NCBI GenBank assembly: GCA_902473545.1
Contig: CABRSG010000181.1
Location: 1 to 5,263, forward strand
DNA: 5,263 bases
Reading direction: 5' to 3'
DNA from: an uncultured Lachnospiraceae bacterium
GTDB lineage: Bacteria; Bacillota; Clostridia; Lachnospirales; Lachnospiraceae
Shown piece after piece: positions 1-5,263 of this stretch; the stretch's first letter is position 1; each line of letters begins with the position of its first letter. The position numbers and the translations under genes are program-made. The notes beneath the pieces are model-generated. The model saw only the letters and a program-made list of their open reading frames with translations, ran no database searches and was not told where the DNA came from.

Positions 1-596
1 TGCACCACCGGCACCTGCAGCTCGGTGCGCTCTCCCTTGCGCAGGACCGTCAGCTTCACCTCGCCGCCGACCGCCTGGTTCATCTGACTGACCACCTCTT
101 CTTTTTCCGAGACAGGCACACCGTTGACGGCAAGAATATAATCGCCGGAATGTACGATTTCGCTGCCCGGCTCACACGTCTGCCCGTTCATATCGCAGAC
201 CTCGCCGGTTCCCACAATCAGCACGCCCTCTGTCTTCATGTAGATTCCCACCGGCATTCCGCCTGGTATTAACTGCTGCCGTTCCACTACCTCCACCTGC
301 ACATCTTTTACCGGCAAAACGCCAAGCAGACTGCACTCCACAACATAGGAATCGGAAGATGATATGTGAAGATTCTCCTGCGGGATATCAGATACCTGCC
401 GCCCGGCAGCCTCCTTCACCGTTTCCTGCATCCATTCCGGCAGCGCATCGCCAAGCACCTTTTCCCGGCTGTTGTCCGAGGGTACCTGCAGATGATCGGG
501 AATTTCCTGCATCAGCAAATACCACTCCAGCAACGCCATCATTATAAGAAGAGCCAAAAGCGTAAAAAGATATCTGCCCTTCCGCTTCTTTTCCAA
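1..596 (-). CDS. spoIVB: SpoIVB sporulation-signalling serine protease, N-terminal half (runs off left edge)
   Basis: This is the first 198 codons of SpoIVB, the serine peptidase that the forespore secretes into the intermembrane space. There it cleaves SpoIVFA and so releases SpoIVFB to activate pro-sigma-K in the mother cell (known from Bacillus subtilis). Visible parts are a basic N-terminus (EKKRKGR), one hydrophobic segment at about residues 9-29 acting as signal or anchor, a linker, the family hallmark IPGGMPVGIYMKTEGVLIVG at 110-129, and a PDZ domain to about 195 with SGDYILAVNG at 150-159. The S55 peptidase domain with its catalytic serine would lie beyond the left edge; family members are about 400-430 residues. 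I chose the TTG start because GAAAGGATGTGA at 602-613, nearly a full anti-SD match, sits at normal distance upstream; the in-frame GTG at 605 lies inside that site. A candidate sigma-G promoter lies upstream. Two cysteines, C134 and C141, occur in a PDZ loop. The assignment is confident; completeness cannot be judged. Confidence 0.93.
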   Translation of the reverse strand, partial: MEKKRKGRYLFTLLALLIMMALLEWYLLMQEIPDHLQVPSDNSREKVLGDALPEWMQETVKEAAGRQVSDIPQENLHISSSDSYVVECSLLGVLPVKDVQVEVVERQQLIPGGMPVGIYMKTEGVLIVGTGEVCDMNGQTCEPGSEIVHSGDYILAVNGVPVSEKEEVVSQMNQAVGGEVKLTVLRKGERTELQVPVV

Positions 597-601
597 AATT
601 C

Positions 602-613
602 TCACATCCTTTC
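602..613 (-). promoter_or_regulatory. Ribosome binding site that sets the TTG start of spoIVB
   Basis: On the minus strand this reads GAAAGGATGTGA, which differs from the ideal GAAAGGAGGTGA at one base. Its AGGATG core ends 8 bases before the TTG at 596, a normal spacing. The competing in-frame GTG at 605-603 is part of the site itself, so a ribosome bound here could not easily use it. The site therefore favours TTG. No ATG in this frame lies nearby upstream. Confidence 0.75.
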
Positions 614-632
614 GGATACCATATACTGCAAA

Positions 633-653
633 AGGATACCGTAGCGGTATCCT
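633..653 (-). terminator. 9-bp hairpin between recN and spoIVB: weak terminator or 5'-UTR structure
   Basis: A perfect inverted repeat has arms AGGATACCG and CGGTATCCT, 9 bp long, around a 3-base loop. On the minus strand the second arm runs into TTT, so the U-tract is only four bases (633-630) before G. That is short for a strong intrinsic terminator. The position fits an end or brake for transcripts reading through from recN. If the sigma-G promoter just upstream is real, its transcript would start near 651, inside the first arm, and the full hairpin would form only on read-through RNA. Terminator, mRNA-stabilising hairpin and protein-binding palindrome all remain possible. Confidence 0.4.
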
Positions 654-657
654 CTTC

Positions 658-688
658 TAGTATGCGAATATTCGAAAAAATGTACTCT
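658..688 (-). promoter_or_regulatory. Candidate sigma-G (forespore) promoter of spoIVB
   Basis: On the minus strand the -10 element CATACTA (664-658) equals the published B. subtilis sigma-G -10 consensus. Eighteen bases upstream lies AGAGTA (688-683), which matches the -35 consensus TGAATA at four of six positions. The 18-base spacing is what sigma-G prefers. The predicted start near 651 gives a leader of about 55 bases before the TTG codon. spoIVB is transcribed by sigma-G in B. subtilis, so the site is where one is expected. The -35 overlaps the recN stop codon (689-687). The match was found by eye and the -35 is imperfect. Confidence 0.6.
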
Positions 689-2366
689 AGTATTTTTTTG
701 CTGACTCTGCCATTTCCTTCATCTCTCTTGCACTCTGCAGCGTCAGGTCGGTAATCCGGGCGCCGCCGAGAATGCGCGCAAGCTCTTTAATGCTCTCGTC
801 GCGGTTTAATTCGCGGATGGTTGTCTCGGTGGACTGGTTCTGCACCGACTTTTCGATCAGGAAATGGTTGTCCGCCATCGCTGCGATCTGCGCCAGATGC
901 GTGATGCACAGCACCTGGTGATTTGCGGCGATGACTGCCATTTTTTCAGAAACCTTTTGCGCGGTCCTTCCGCTGATGCCGACGTCGATCTCGTCAAAAA
1001 TCAGTGAGGGCATATCGTCCTTTTCCGCCAGCACCGTCTTGATCGCAAGCATGATTCTGGAAAGCTCGCCGCCGGAAGCCACATCGCCGAGCGGACGCAG
1101 CGGCGATCCGGGATTCATGGAAATTAAGAAACATACCTCGTCCATACCCTCCGCAGAGAGCGTCCCGGTCTGCGAGACCTCCGTCTCAAAATTCGTTTCC
1201 AGAAAATTCAGATCGATCAGCTCCGCCTGTATCATCTGCGAAAGCTGTTTCGCATAGCGGCTGCGGATTTCCGACATTTTTTCAGAGTTTTCCCGAAGTC
1301 TTTTTTCACTCTGCCTATATTGTTTCTCTAAATTTGCAAGATATGTATCATAATCCGCCAATTCCTGCAATCGCTGCTCTTTTTCTTCTTTATATGCCAG
1401 AATTTCCTCAATGGTGCTGCCATATTTTGCCTTTAAACGATTGATCTCATCTAATCGGCTCTCCAACTGTGCAAATTCGCCCTCGTCGAAGGTGAGATCG
1501 TCCAGATAAGAAGAAAGGCTGCGGTTAAAGTCAGAGAGCAGACTCTCAATCTCGCTTAGCTGCCCGGCAAGCTCCTCCACTTCTCTGTCATAACCGCTTA
1601 CGTAAAGGAGACGGGCAAGCGCGCCTGAAACACTGTCCCCGGCATTTCCCGGTCCGTCGCAGGTGAGACGGTAAGCCTCGGCCGCGTCCTCGGCAATGCG
1701 TCTGGCATTCGCCATTTTGCGGTACTGTGCCTCGACCTCTTCATCCTCTCCCGCACGCAGTCCGGCGTTCTCAATTTCCTCCACCTCAAACTGCAGGAAA
1801 TCTGCCTCTTTTTTGCGCGCCGCCTCATCGAGCACGGAGGATTCCATCTGCTTTTTCAGCGCGGCATACTGTGCGTAAAGCTCCGCGTTTTTTTCTGTAT
1901 AAGCGCCAAGCTCTTCCCTTGCAAACTCGTCAAGAATGCGCAGATGATTTTTCTTATAGAGCAGTGACTGATGCTCATGCTGTCCGTGAATATCAATCAA
2001 AAGTGACGCCAGCTCCCTCACCACGGAAAGCGGGACCGTCTCGCCGTTTACCTTGCTGATGCTGCGCGTGCCGGACAGCCTGCGGCTTAAAATCACCTGT
2101 CCGTCCTCCACAGACAGCTCCAGCGCCTCGATTTTTCTGCGCAGAGCATCATCCTCCACCGAAAACACCAGCTCCACCAGCGCCGTGTCCGCGCCCTCGC
2201 GCGCAAAGCCCTTAAAGCTCTGCATTCCAAGCGCAACGTTGATCGAGCCAATCAGGATCGATTTTCCGGCACCCGTCTCGCCGGTAAGAATATTTAATCC
2301 CTTGCCAAAATCCATCTCAAGCTCGCGGATCAGCGCTATATTTTTTACATGTAAATTCAATAACAT
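687..2366 (-). CDS. recN: DNA repair protein RecN
   Basis: RecN is a cytoplasmic SMC-like ATPase recruited early to DNA double-strand breaks, where it helps hold ends or sisters together for RecA-dependent recombination. The 559-residue product has the usual family length and is complete. In order: Walker A GETGAGKS at 29-36, the family motif DIHGQHEHQSL at 125-135, a coiled-coil middle at about 150-385 rich in E, K, R and Q, the ABC signature SGGELSR at 431-437, Walker B LIFDEID at 455-461, the switch histidine in CITH at 487-490, and the C-terminal family block LARILGG...ITDLTLQSAREM. The ATG is supported by the typical opening MLLNLHVKNIAL, although the site before it is poor (ACGGG only) and the first codons are A/T-rich. 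It lies 37 bases after argR and appears to be in the same operon. I see no LexA-type GAAC-N4-GTTC site in that gap, so SOS control, if any, would act from elsewhere. Confidence 0.97.
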   Translation of the reverse strand: MLLNLHVKNIALIRELEMDFGKGLNILTGETGAGKSILIGSINVALGMQSFKGFAREGADTALVELVFSVEDDALRRKIEALELSVEDGQVILSRRLSGTRSISKVNGETVPLSVVRELASLLIDIHGQHEHQSLLYKKNHLRILDEFAREELGAYTEKNAELYAQYAALKKQMESSVLDEAARKKEADFLQFEVEEIENAGLRAGEDEEVEAQYRKMANARRIAEDAAEAYRLTCDGPGNAGDSVSGALARLLYVSGYDREVEELAGQLSEIESLLSDFNRSLSSYLDDLTFDEGEFAQLESRLDEINRLKAKYGSTIEEILAYKEEKEQRLQELADYDTYLANLEKQYRQSEKRLRENSEKMSEIRSRYAKQLSQMIQAELIDLNFLETNFETEVSQTGTLSAEGMDEVCFLISMNPGSPLRPLGDVASGGELSRIMLAIKTVLAEKDDMPSLIFDEIDVGISGRTAQKVSEKMAVIAANHQVLCITHLAQIAAMADNHFLIEKSVQNQSTETTIRELNRDESIKELARILGGARITDLTLQSAREMKEMAESAKKY

Positions 2367-2403
2367 AGAAATACCCGTCTTTTCTCTCCCGGCAGGAAGA
2401 AAT

Positions 2404-2853
2404 CTAAACCTCCAGTATTTTGCGGATTTTATCCATCACCAGCAGCGTATCGTCCGCGCTGCGGATCGCGCACATGATCGTGTCGTCCCCGGCAATGCAG
2501 CCGGCGATCTCCTGCCAGTGCATCGCATCCAGCGCCGCCGCCACCGCCATTGCCATCCCGGAAACCGTGCGCACAACAAGAATATTCTGCGCCATATCCA
2601 TTGAGAGAAAACCGTCCCGCAGCACACGCAGATATTTTTCGTCAAGGGCGCTGCTGTATGTATCCATCACGGCATATTTCTGGCGGTTCCCCACAGATAT
2701 TTTTGTCAGCTTCAGCTCCCGGATATCCCTGGAAACGGTCGCCTGCGTCACGCGGAATCCCGCCTCATTCAGCCTGTCCGCCAGCTCCTCCTGCGTGTCG
2801 ATATCAAAACGATTGATAAGCTCCACTATTTTTGCATGTCTTTCTATCTTCAT
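2404..2853 (-). CDS. argR: Arginine repressor ArgR
   Basis: ArgR (AhrC in B. subtilis) is an arginine-sensing hexameric regulator that represses arginine biosynthesis genes and, in many species, activates catabolic ones. The 149-residue protein has the usual size. The N-terminal winged helix-turn-helix covers about residues 1-65, with the recognition-helix motif ATVSRDIREL at 38-47. The C-terminal domain for oligomerisation and arginine binding covers about 80-149, with GCIAGDDTI at 118-126; the paired aspartates D123-D124 contact arginine in known structures. Two positions near the pocket differ from the common form: S98 where PG is usual, and C119 where GTIAGDD is usual. The start is fixed by GGAGGA five bases upstream and by the standard length. 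The frame stays open to 2946, but that extension lies inside nadK. It follows nadK by 14 bases and precedes recN by 37. I saw no clear ARG box here. Confidence 0.96.
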   Translation of the reverse strand: MKIERHAKIVELINRFDIDTQEELADRLNEAGFRVTQATVSRDIRELKLTKISVGNRQKYAVMDTYSSALDEKYLRVLRDGFLSMDMAQNILVVRTVSGMAMAVAAALDAMHWQEIAGCIAGDDTIMCAIRSADDTLLVMDKIRKILEV

Positions 2854-2857
2854 GTCT

Positions 2858-2863
2858 TCCTCC
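2858..2863 (-). promoter_or_regulatory. Strong ribosome binding site of argR
   Basis: The minus strand reads GGAGGA, followed by four bases (AGAC is shared with the tail of the site) and then ATG at 2853. It lies in the 14-base gap after the nadK stop codon. It settles the argR start at 2853 instead of the upstream in-frame ATG at 2946, which would add 31 residues encoded within nadK. Confidence 0.85.
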
Positions 2864-2867
2864 GAAA

Positions 2868-3728
2868 TTAAGCCCCGCTCATTTTTCTCCGCAGAATCTC
2901 CAGAAAGCTTACCTGGTCGATTTTCACAAACTGAACCGTCCGGCACGATTTTCTGATCTCAATATAATCTCTGCACTTCATCTCCACGCTGGCGTCCCCG
3001 TCGAAGGTCGCTTCGGCGCTCTCGTCATTCCCCGCCCGCTCGCCGATCTCGATCTTCACCGTCACGTCGTCCGGCAGGATCACGCTTCTGGCCGTCAGCG
3101 TGTGCGGCGCGATCGGCGTGATCAGGATCATGGACGCCGACGGCGAAACGATCGGACCGCCCGCCGAGAGGTTGTAGCCCGTTGAACCGGTCGGCGTGGA
3201 AATAATAATGCCGTCCGCGCTGTAGGAATTTAAAAATCTGCCGTTGACAAAAATATGGTAATCCATCACGCGCAGCTTTCCGCTCCTTGAAATGACGATG
3301 TCGTTCAGCGCCACGTCTAAGAGCGCCTGCTTTCCGGAGCGAAGTACATTTCCCTCCAGCATCATGCGTTTCTCCAGCAGATATTCATCCGCCGTCAGCT
3401 TTTCAAGCGCCTGCTCCACATCCTCTTTGCCGATCTCCGCGAGATAACCAAGCGTTCCAAGGTTAATTCCAAACAGCGGGATATTCCGTTTCACCAGATC
3501 GCGCGAGGCCTGCAGCACCGTGCCGTCGCCGCCGAGCACCAGCACGCAGTCCACATCGCCCGGCACCTGCGCCGGATCGGTATATTTATAGCCGCCCTCC
3601 CCGTCTGCGTGCGCCAGATGCTGTATCACACATTCTCCGCCAAGCTGCTCTATCGTATGCTTGATCTTTCCAGCCATCATAAGATCGGGGTCTTTAATCC
3701 TGTTTGCAATGATAAAAAACTTCTTCAT
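2868..3728 (-). CDS. nadK: NAD kinase (ATP-dependent NADP synthesis)
   Basis: NAD kinase phosphorylates NAD to NADP in the cytoplasm and is the main source of the cell's NADP(H) pool. The 286-residue protein is of normal length. Diagnostic motifs are the nucleotide-binding GGDGT at 66-70 with its catalytic aspartate (D68), GINLGTLGYLAEI at 87-99, the ND pair in ALNDIVI at 140-146, and the NAD-binding ADGIIISTPTGSTGYNLSAG at 171-190, followed by the C-terminal beta-sandwich segment with FDGD at 242-245. The start ATG overlaps the tlyA stop as ATGA, with GGGGAAAGAGG just upstream, so translation is probably coupled to tlyA. argR follows 14 bases after the stop. The enzyme is also called PpnK. 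All expected catalytic blocks are present; phosphate-donor preference (ATP or polyphosphate) cannot be told from the sequence. Confidence 0.97.
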   Translation of the reverse strand: MKKFFIIANRIKDPDLMMAGKIKHTIEQLGGECVIQHLAHADGEGGYKYTDPAQVPGDVDCVLVLGGDGTVLQASRDLVKRNIPLFGINLGTLGYLAEIGKEDVEQALEKLTADEYLLEKRMMLEGNVLRSGKQALLDVALNDIVISRSGKLRVMDYHIFVNGRFLNSYSADGIIISTPTGSTGYNLSAGGPIVSPSASMILITPIAPHTLTARSVILPDDVTVKIEIGERAGNDESAEATFDGDASVEMKCRDYIEIRKSCRTVQFVKIDQVSFLEILRRKMSGA

Positions 3729-4546
3729 GCCTCTTTCCCCGTTTTATCGAGCGTATCGTGCGCTCTTTTTACCACATCGCCGATGGAGAACGGCGGCTCC
3801 CCGTCCGTCTGCGGCAGCCCTTTTTTCAGATGAAGCAGGTATTCGATATTGCCTTCCGGTCCCTTCACCGGCGAAAATTCCAGTTCCAGCGGCACAAATC
3901 CGCTTTCGCGCGCAAAAACGATCACCCTTTCGATCACTTCCGCGTGTACCTTCGGGTCGCGCACAACGCCTTTTTTCCCGACCTTTTCCCTGCCTGCCTC
4001 AAACTGCGGCTTGATCAGACAGACGATTTCTCCGTCCTCCGTCAGCAACTCTCTCGCCGGGATCAGCACCTTCGTCAGAGAGATAAACGACACATCGATG
4101 GACGCGAACGCCACCGGCTCCCCGATATCCTCCGGCGTAACGTAGCGGATATTCGTCTTTTCCATGCAGACCACGCGTGGATCCTGCCGCAGCTTCCAGT
4201 CGAGCTGCCCGTACCCTACGTCCACCGCGTACACCTTCCGGGCGCCGTTCTGCAGCATACAGTCGGTAAAACCGCCGGTGGAAGCGCCGATATCCATACA
4301 GACCTTATCCGCCGGAGTGACGGAAAATTTTTCCATCGCCTTCTCCAGCTTCAGCCCGCCCCGGCTCACATATTTCAGTGTGCTGCCCTTTAAGGTGATC
4401 TCCACAGTGTCCGCGAACATCGTTCCCGCCTTGTCCTCGCGCTCTCCGTCCACCAGCACGCAGCCTGCCATGATCAGCGCCTTCGCCTTCTCCCTGGAGG
4501 GTGCAAGCCCTTTTTGCACTACAAGCACATCCAGTCTTTCTTTCAT
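3725..4546 (-). CDS. tlyA: TlyA-family 16S/23S rRNA 2'-O-methyltransferase
   Basis: TlyA-family enzymes transfer a methyl group from S-adenosylmethionine to rRNA ribose 2'-hydroxyls; in mycobacteria this modification makes ribosomes sensitive to capreomycin. Databases often call the family hemolysin A. The 273-residue protein has an N-terminal S4 RNA-binding domain (about 3-60, with RLDVLVVQKGLAPSREKA), then SRGGLKL at 61-67 and a Rossmann-type FtsJ-like methyltransferase domain with the SAM motif DIGASTGGFTD at 85-95. The expected K-D-K-E catalytic set is visible as K66, D151 (DVSF), K179 (LIKPQFE) and E235 (GNIEYLL). AGGGG lies 11 bases before the ATG. It begins 18 bases after dxs and its stop overlaps the nadK start by four bases. 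Whether this homologue methylates 16S, 23S or both cannot be told here; the longer N-terminal S4 domain resembles the TlyA-II-like, dual-site type, but this is a weak inference. Confidence 0.94.
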   Translation of the reverse strand: MKERLDVLVVQKGLAPSREKAKALIMAGCVLVDGEREDKAGTMFADTVEITLKGSTLKYVSRGGLKLEKAMEKFSVTPADKVCMDIGASTGGFTDCMLQNGARKVYAVDVGYGQLDWKLRQDPRVVCMEKTNIRYVTPEDIGEPVAFASIDVSFISLTKVLIPARELLTEDGEIVCLIKPQFEAGREKVGKKGVVRDPKVHAEVIERVIVFARESGFVPLELEFSPVKGPEGNIEYLLHLKKGLPQTDGEPPFSIGDVVKRAHDTLDKTGKEA

Positions 4547-4564
4547 CTTTTTTGTCCCCTGGTA

Positions 4565-5263
4565 TTATCCAATGTATTCTGCTACAATGCGTTTCACGAC
4601 CGAATCGGCGTCGATGCCCGCATCCGCCTTTAAAATCTCCACATTGCCATGTTCCACATAATCGTCCGGCAGCGAAATGTTGATGCTCCTCACCTTACTG
4701 CCGATCGCATTTAAATAATCCAGAACAGCCTCGCCAAAGCCGCCGCTCCTGACATTTTCCTCCATCGTCACCAGAAGCTTATGCTCCTCCTGAAGAGTAC
4801 GTATCATTTTCTCATCAAGCGGCTTCACAAACCGAGCGTTTACAAGCGTACAGCCGTAGCCCATAACGCGCAGCTTTTCGCGCACCTCCCCCGCCGTCTT
4901 TACCATGCTTCCGACAGCCAGCAGCGCGATCCCGGATTCGTCGTAGATGACCTCGCTTTTTCCGTATTCCATCGGCGCACGGAACCGCTCCAGCCCATCG
5001 TAGGCTTCCCCGCGCGGATAACGCACGGCGATCGGTCCATCGTAAGCGACCGCAAATTTCATCATATCGGACAGCTCCCATTTATTCTTCGGCGCCATCA
5101 CACACATATTCGGAATGGACGACAGATATGAGAGGTCAAAAATGCCCTGGTGCGTCTCCCCGTCGCTTCCCACCAGACCGGCGCGGTCAATCGCAAACAC
5201 AACGTGCAGGTTCTGGATACAGACGTCATGCAGCACCTGGTCATAGGCGCGCTGCAAAAATGA
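4565..5263 (-). CDS. dxs: 1-deoxy-D-xylulose-5-phosphate synthase, C-terminal part (runs off right edge)
   Basis: DXP synthase joins pyruvate and glyceraldehyde 3-phosphate, using thiamine diphosphate, in the first step of the MEP isoprenoid pathway; DXP also feeds thiamine and pyridoxal synthesis. The last 232 residues of a protein usually about 620 long are present, and the frame is open to the edge. Visible are the end of the pyrimidine-binding transketolase domain (FLQRAYDQVLHD at fragment residues 2-13, DRAGLVGSDGETHQG at 26-40 with the conserved histidine, RYPRG at 81-85) and the C-terminal transketolase domain (VNARFVKPLD at 141-150, EENVRSGGFGEAV at 168-180). The stop is TAA at 4567-4565, 18 bases before tlyA. 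The TTG at 5257 is an internal leucine, not the gene start. dxs is the most upstream gene seen, and the operon promoter is probably beyond the window. Confidence 0.97.
   Translation of the reverse strand, partial: SFLQRAYDQVLHDVCIQNLHVVFAIDRAGLVGSDGETHQGIFDLSYLSSIPNMCVMAPKNKWELSDMMKFAVAYDGPIAVRYPRGEAYDGLERFRAPMEYGKSEVIYDESGIALLAVGSMVKTAGEVREKLRVMGYGCTLVNARFVKPLDEKMIRTLQEEHKLLVTMEENVRSGGFGEAVLDYLNAIGSKVRSINISLPDDYVEHGNVEILKADAGIDADSVVKRIVAEYIG

Noticed and set aside
597..605. GTG start for spoIVB at 605
   Set aside because: It is in frame but inside the Shine-Dalgarno match, only one base after AAAGGA. The TTG at 596 has correct spacing.
366..644. 92-codon plus-strand open frame opposite the spoIVB start
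   Set aside because: It overlaps a clearly recognised spoIVB in antisense, and its product resembles no family I know.
1290..1450. Internal housekeeping promoter in the A/T-rich part of recN
   Set aside because: TTG- and TATAAT-like words occur on the minus strand, but the spacings I could pair were about 11-12 bases, too short for a sigma-A promoter.
2367..2403. LexA (SOS) box before recN
   Set aside because: I looked for GAAC-N4-GTTC in the argR-recN gap and found none. recN is SOS-induced in some bacteria, but nothing here shows it.
2854..2946. 31-residue N-terminal extension of argR from an upstream ATG at 2946
   Set aside because: It lies almost wholly within nadK in another frame, does not resemble ArgR, and bypasses the GGAGGA site that fits the ATG at 2853. 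The short form has the family's normal length.
2420..2956. 178-codon plus-strand open frame opposite argR and the nadK end
   Set aside because: Its serine-rich, low-complexity translation is typical of an antisense shadow, and it spans the boundary of two well-supported minus-strand genes.
3758..4393. 211-codon plus-strand open frame opposite tlyA
   Set aside because: It is a shadow of a GC-rich gene. tlyA on the other strand has every family motif, and the plus-strand product is rich in R, H and P with no recognisable domain.
1..5263. A mobile element, CRISPR array, RNA gene or undescribed defence or biosynthetic system
   Set aside because: All but about 160 bases are covered by six well-known genes in a conserved order. 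I saw no integrase, transposase, terminal repeats, regularly spaced repeats or tRNA-like fold.

Overview
The window reads as a piece of the core chromosome of an endospore-forming member of the Clostridia, most likely in or near the Lachnospiraceae. This rests on gene content and order (dxs, tlyA, nadK, argR, recN, spoIVB, all on the minus strand), on the sporulation gene spoIVB, and on strong Gram-positive-style Shine-Dalgarno sequences. Coding DNA is fairly GC-rich: two 60-base stretches counted by hand gave 60% and 65%. The family placement is inference; the order-level placement is firmer.

Transcription runs right to left. The right edge (4565-5263) holds the C-terminal third of dxs (DXP synthase, isoprenoid precursor synthesis). 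After an 18-base gap comes tlyA (3725-4546), an rRNA ribose methyltransferase. Its stop codon overlaps the nadK start as ATGA. nadK (2868-3728) is NAD kinase, and argR (2404-2853), the arginine repressor, follows after 14 bases with a strong GGAGGA ribosome binding site. After 37 bases comes recN (687-2366), the SMC-like double-strand-break repair ATPase. A 90-base spacer then leads to the N-terminal half of spoIVB (1-596), the forespore protease that signals activation of pro-sigma-K in the mother cell. It starts at TTG and runs off the left edge. There is no gene-free stretch longer than 90 bases.

The tight spacing from dxs to recN suggests one housekeeping operon covering isoprenoid synthesis, rRNA modification, NADP supply, arginine control and DNA repair. 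spoIVB belongs to a different programme, and the recN-spoIVB spacer looks like the switch point. It holds a candidate sigma-G promoter whose -10 is an exact CATACTA and whose -35 overlaps the recN stop codon. It also holds a 9-bp hairpin that may stop or slow read-through, a 7-mer present three times, and a 10-base palindrome in the promoter spacer.

I found no novel system, mobile element, CRISPR array, tRNA or rRNA. The genes are well-known families in a known order, and the most interesting material is the regulatory spacer at 597-690.
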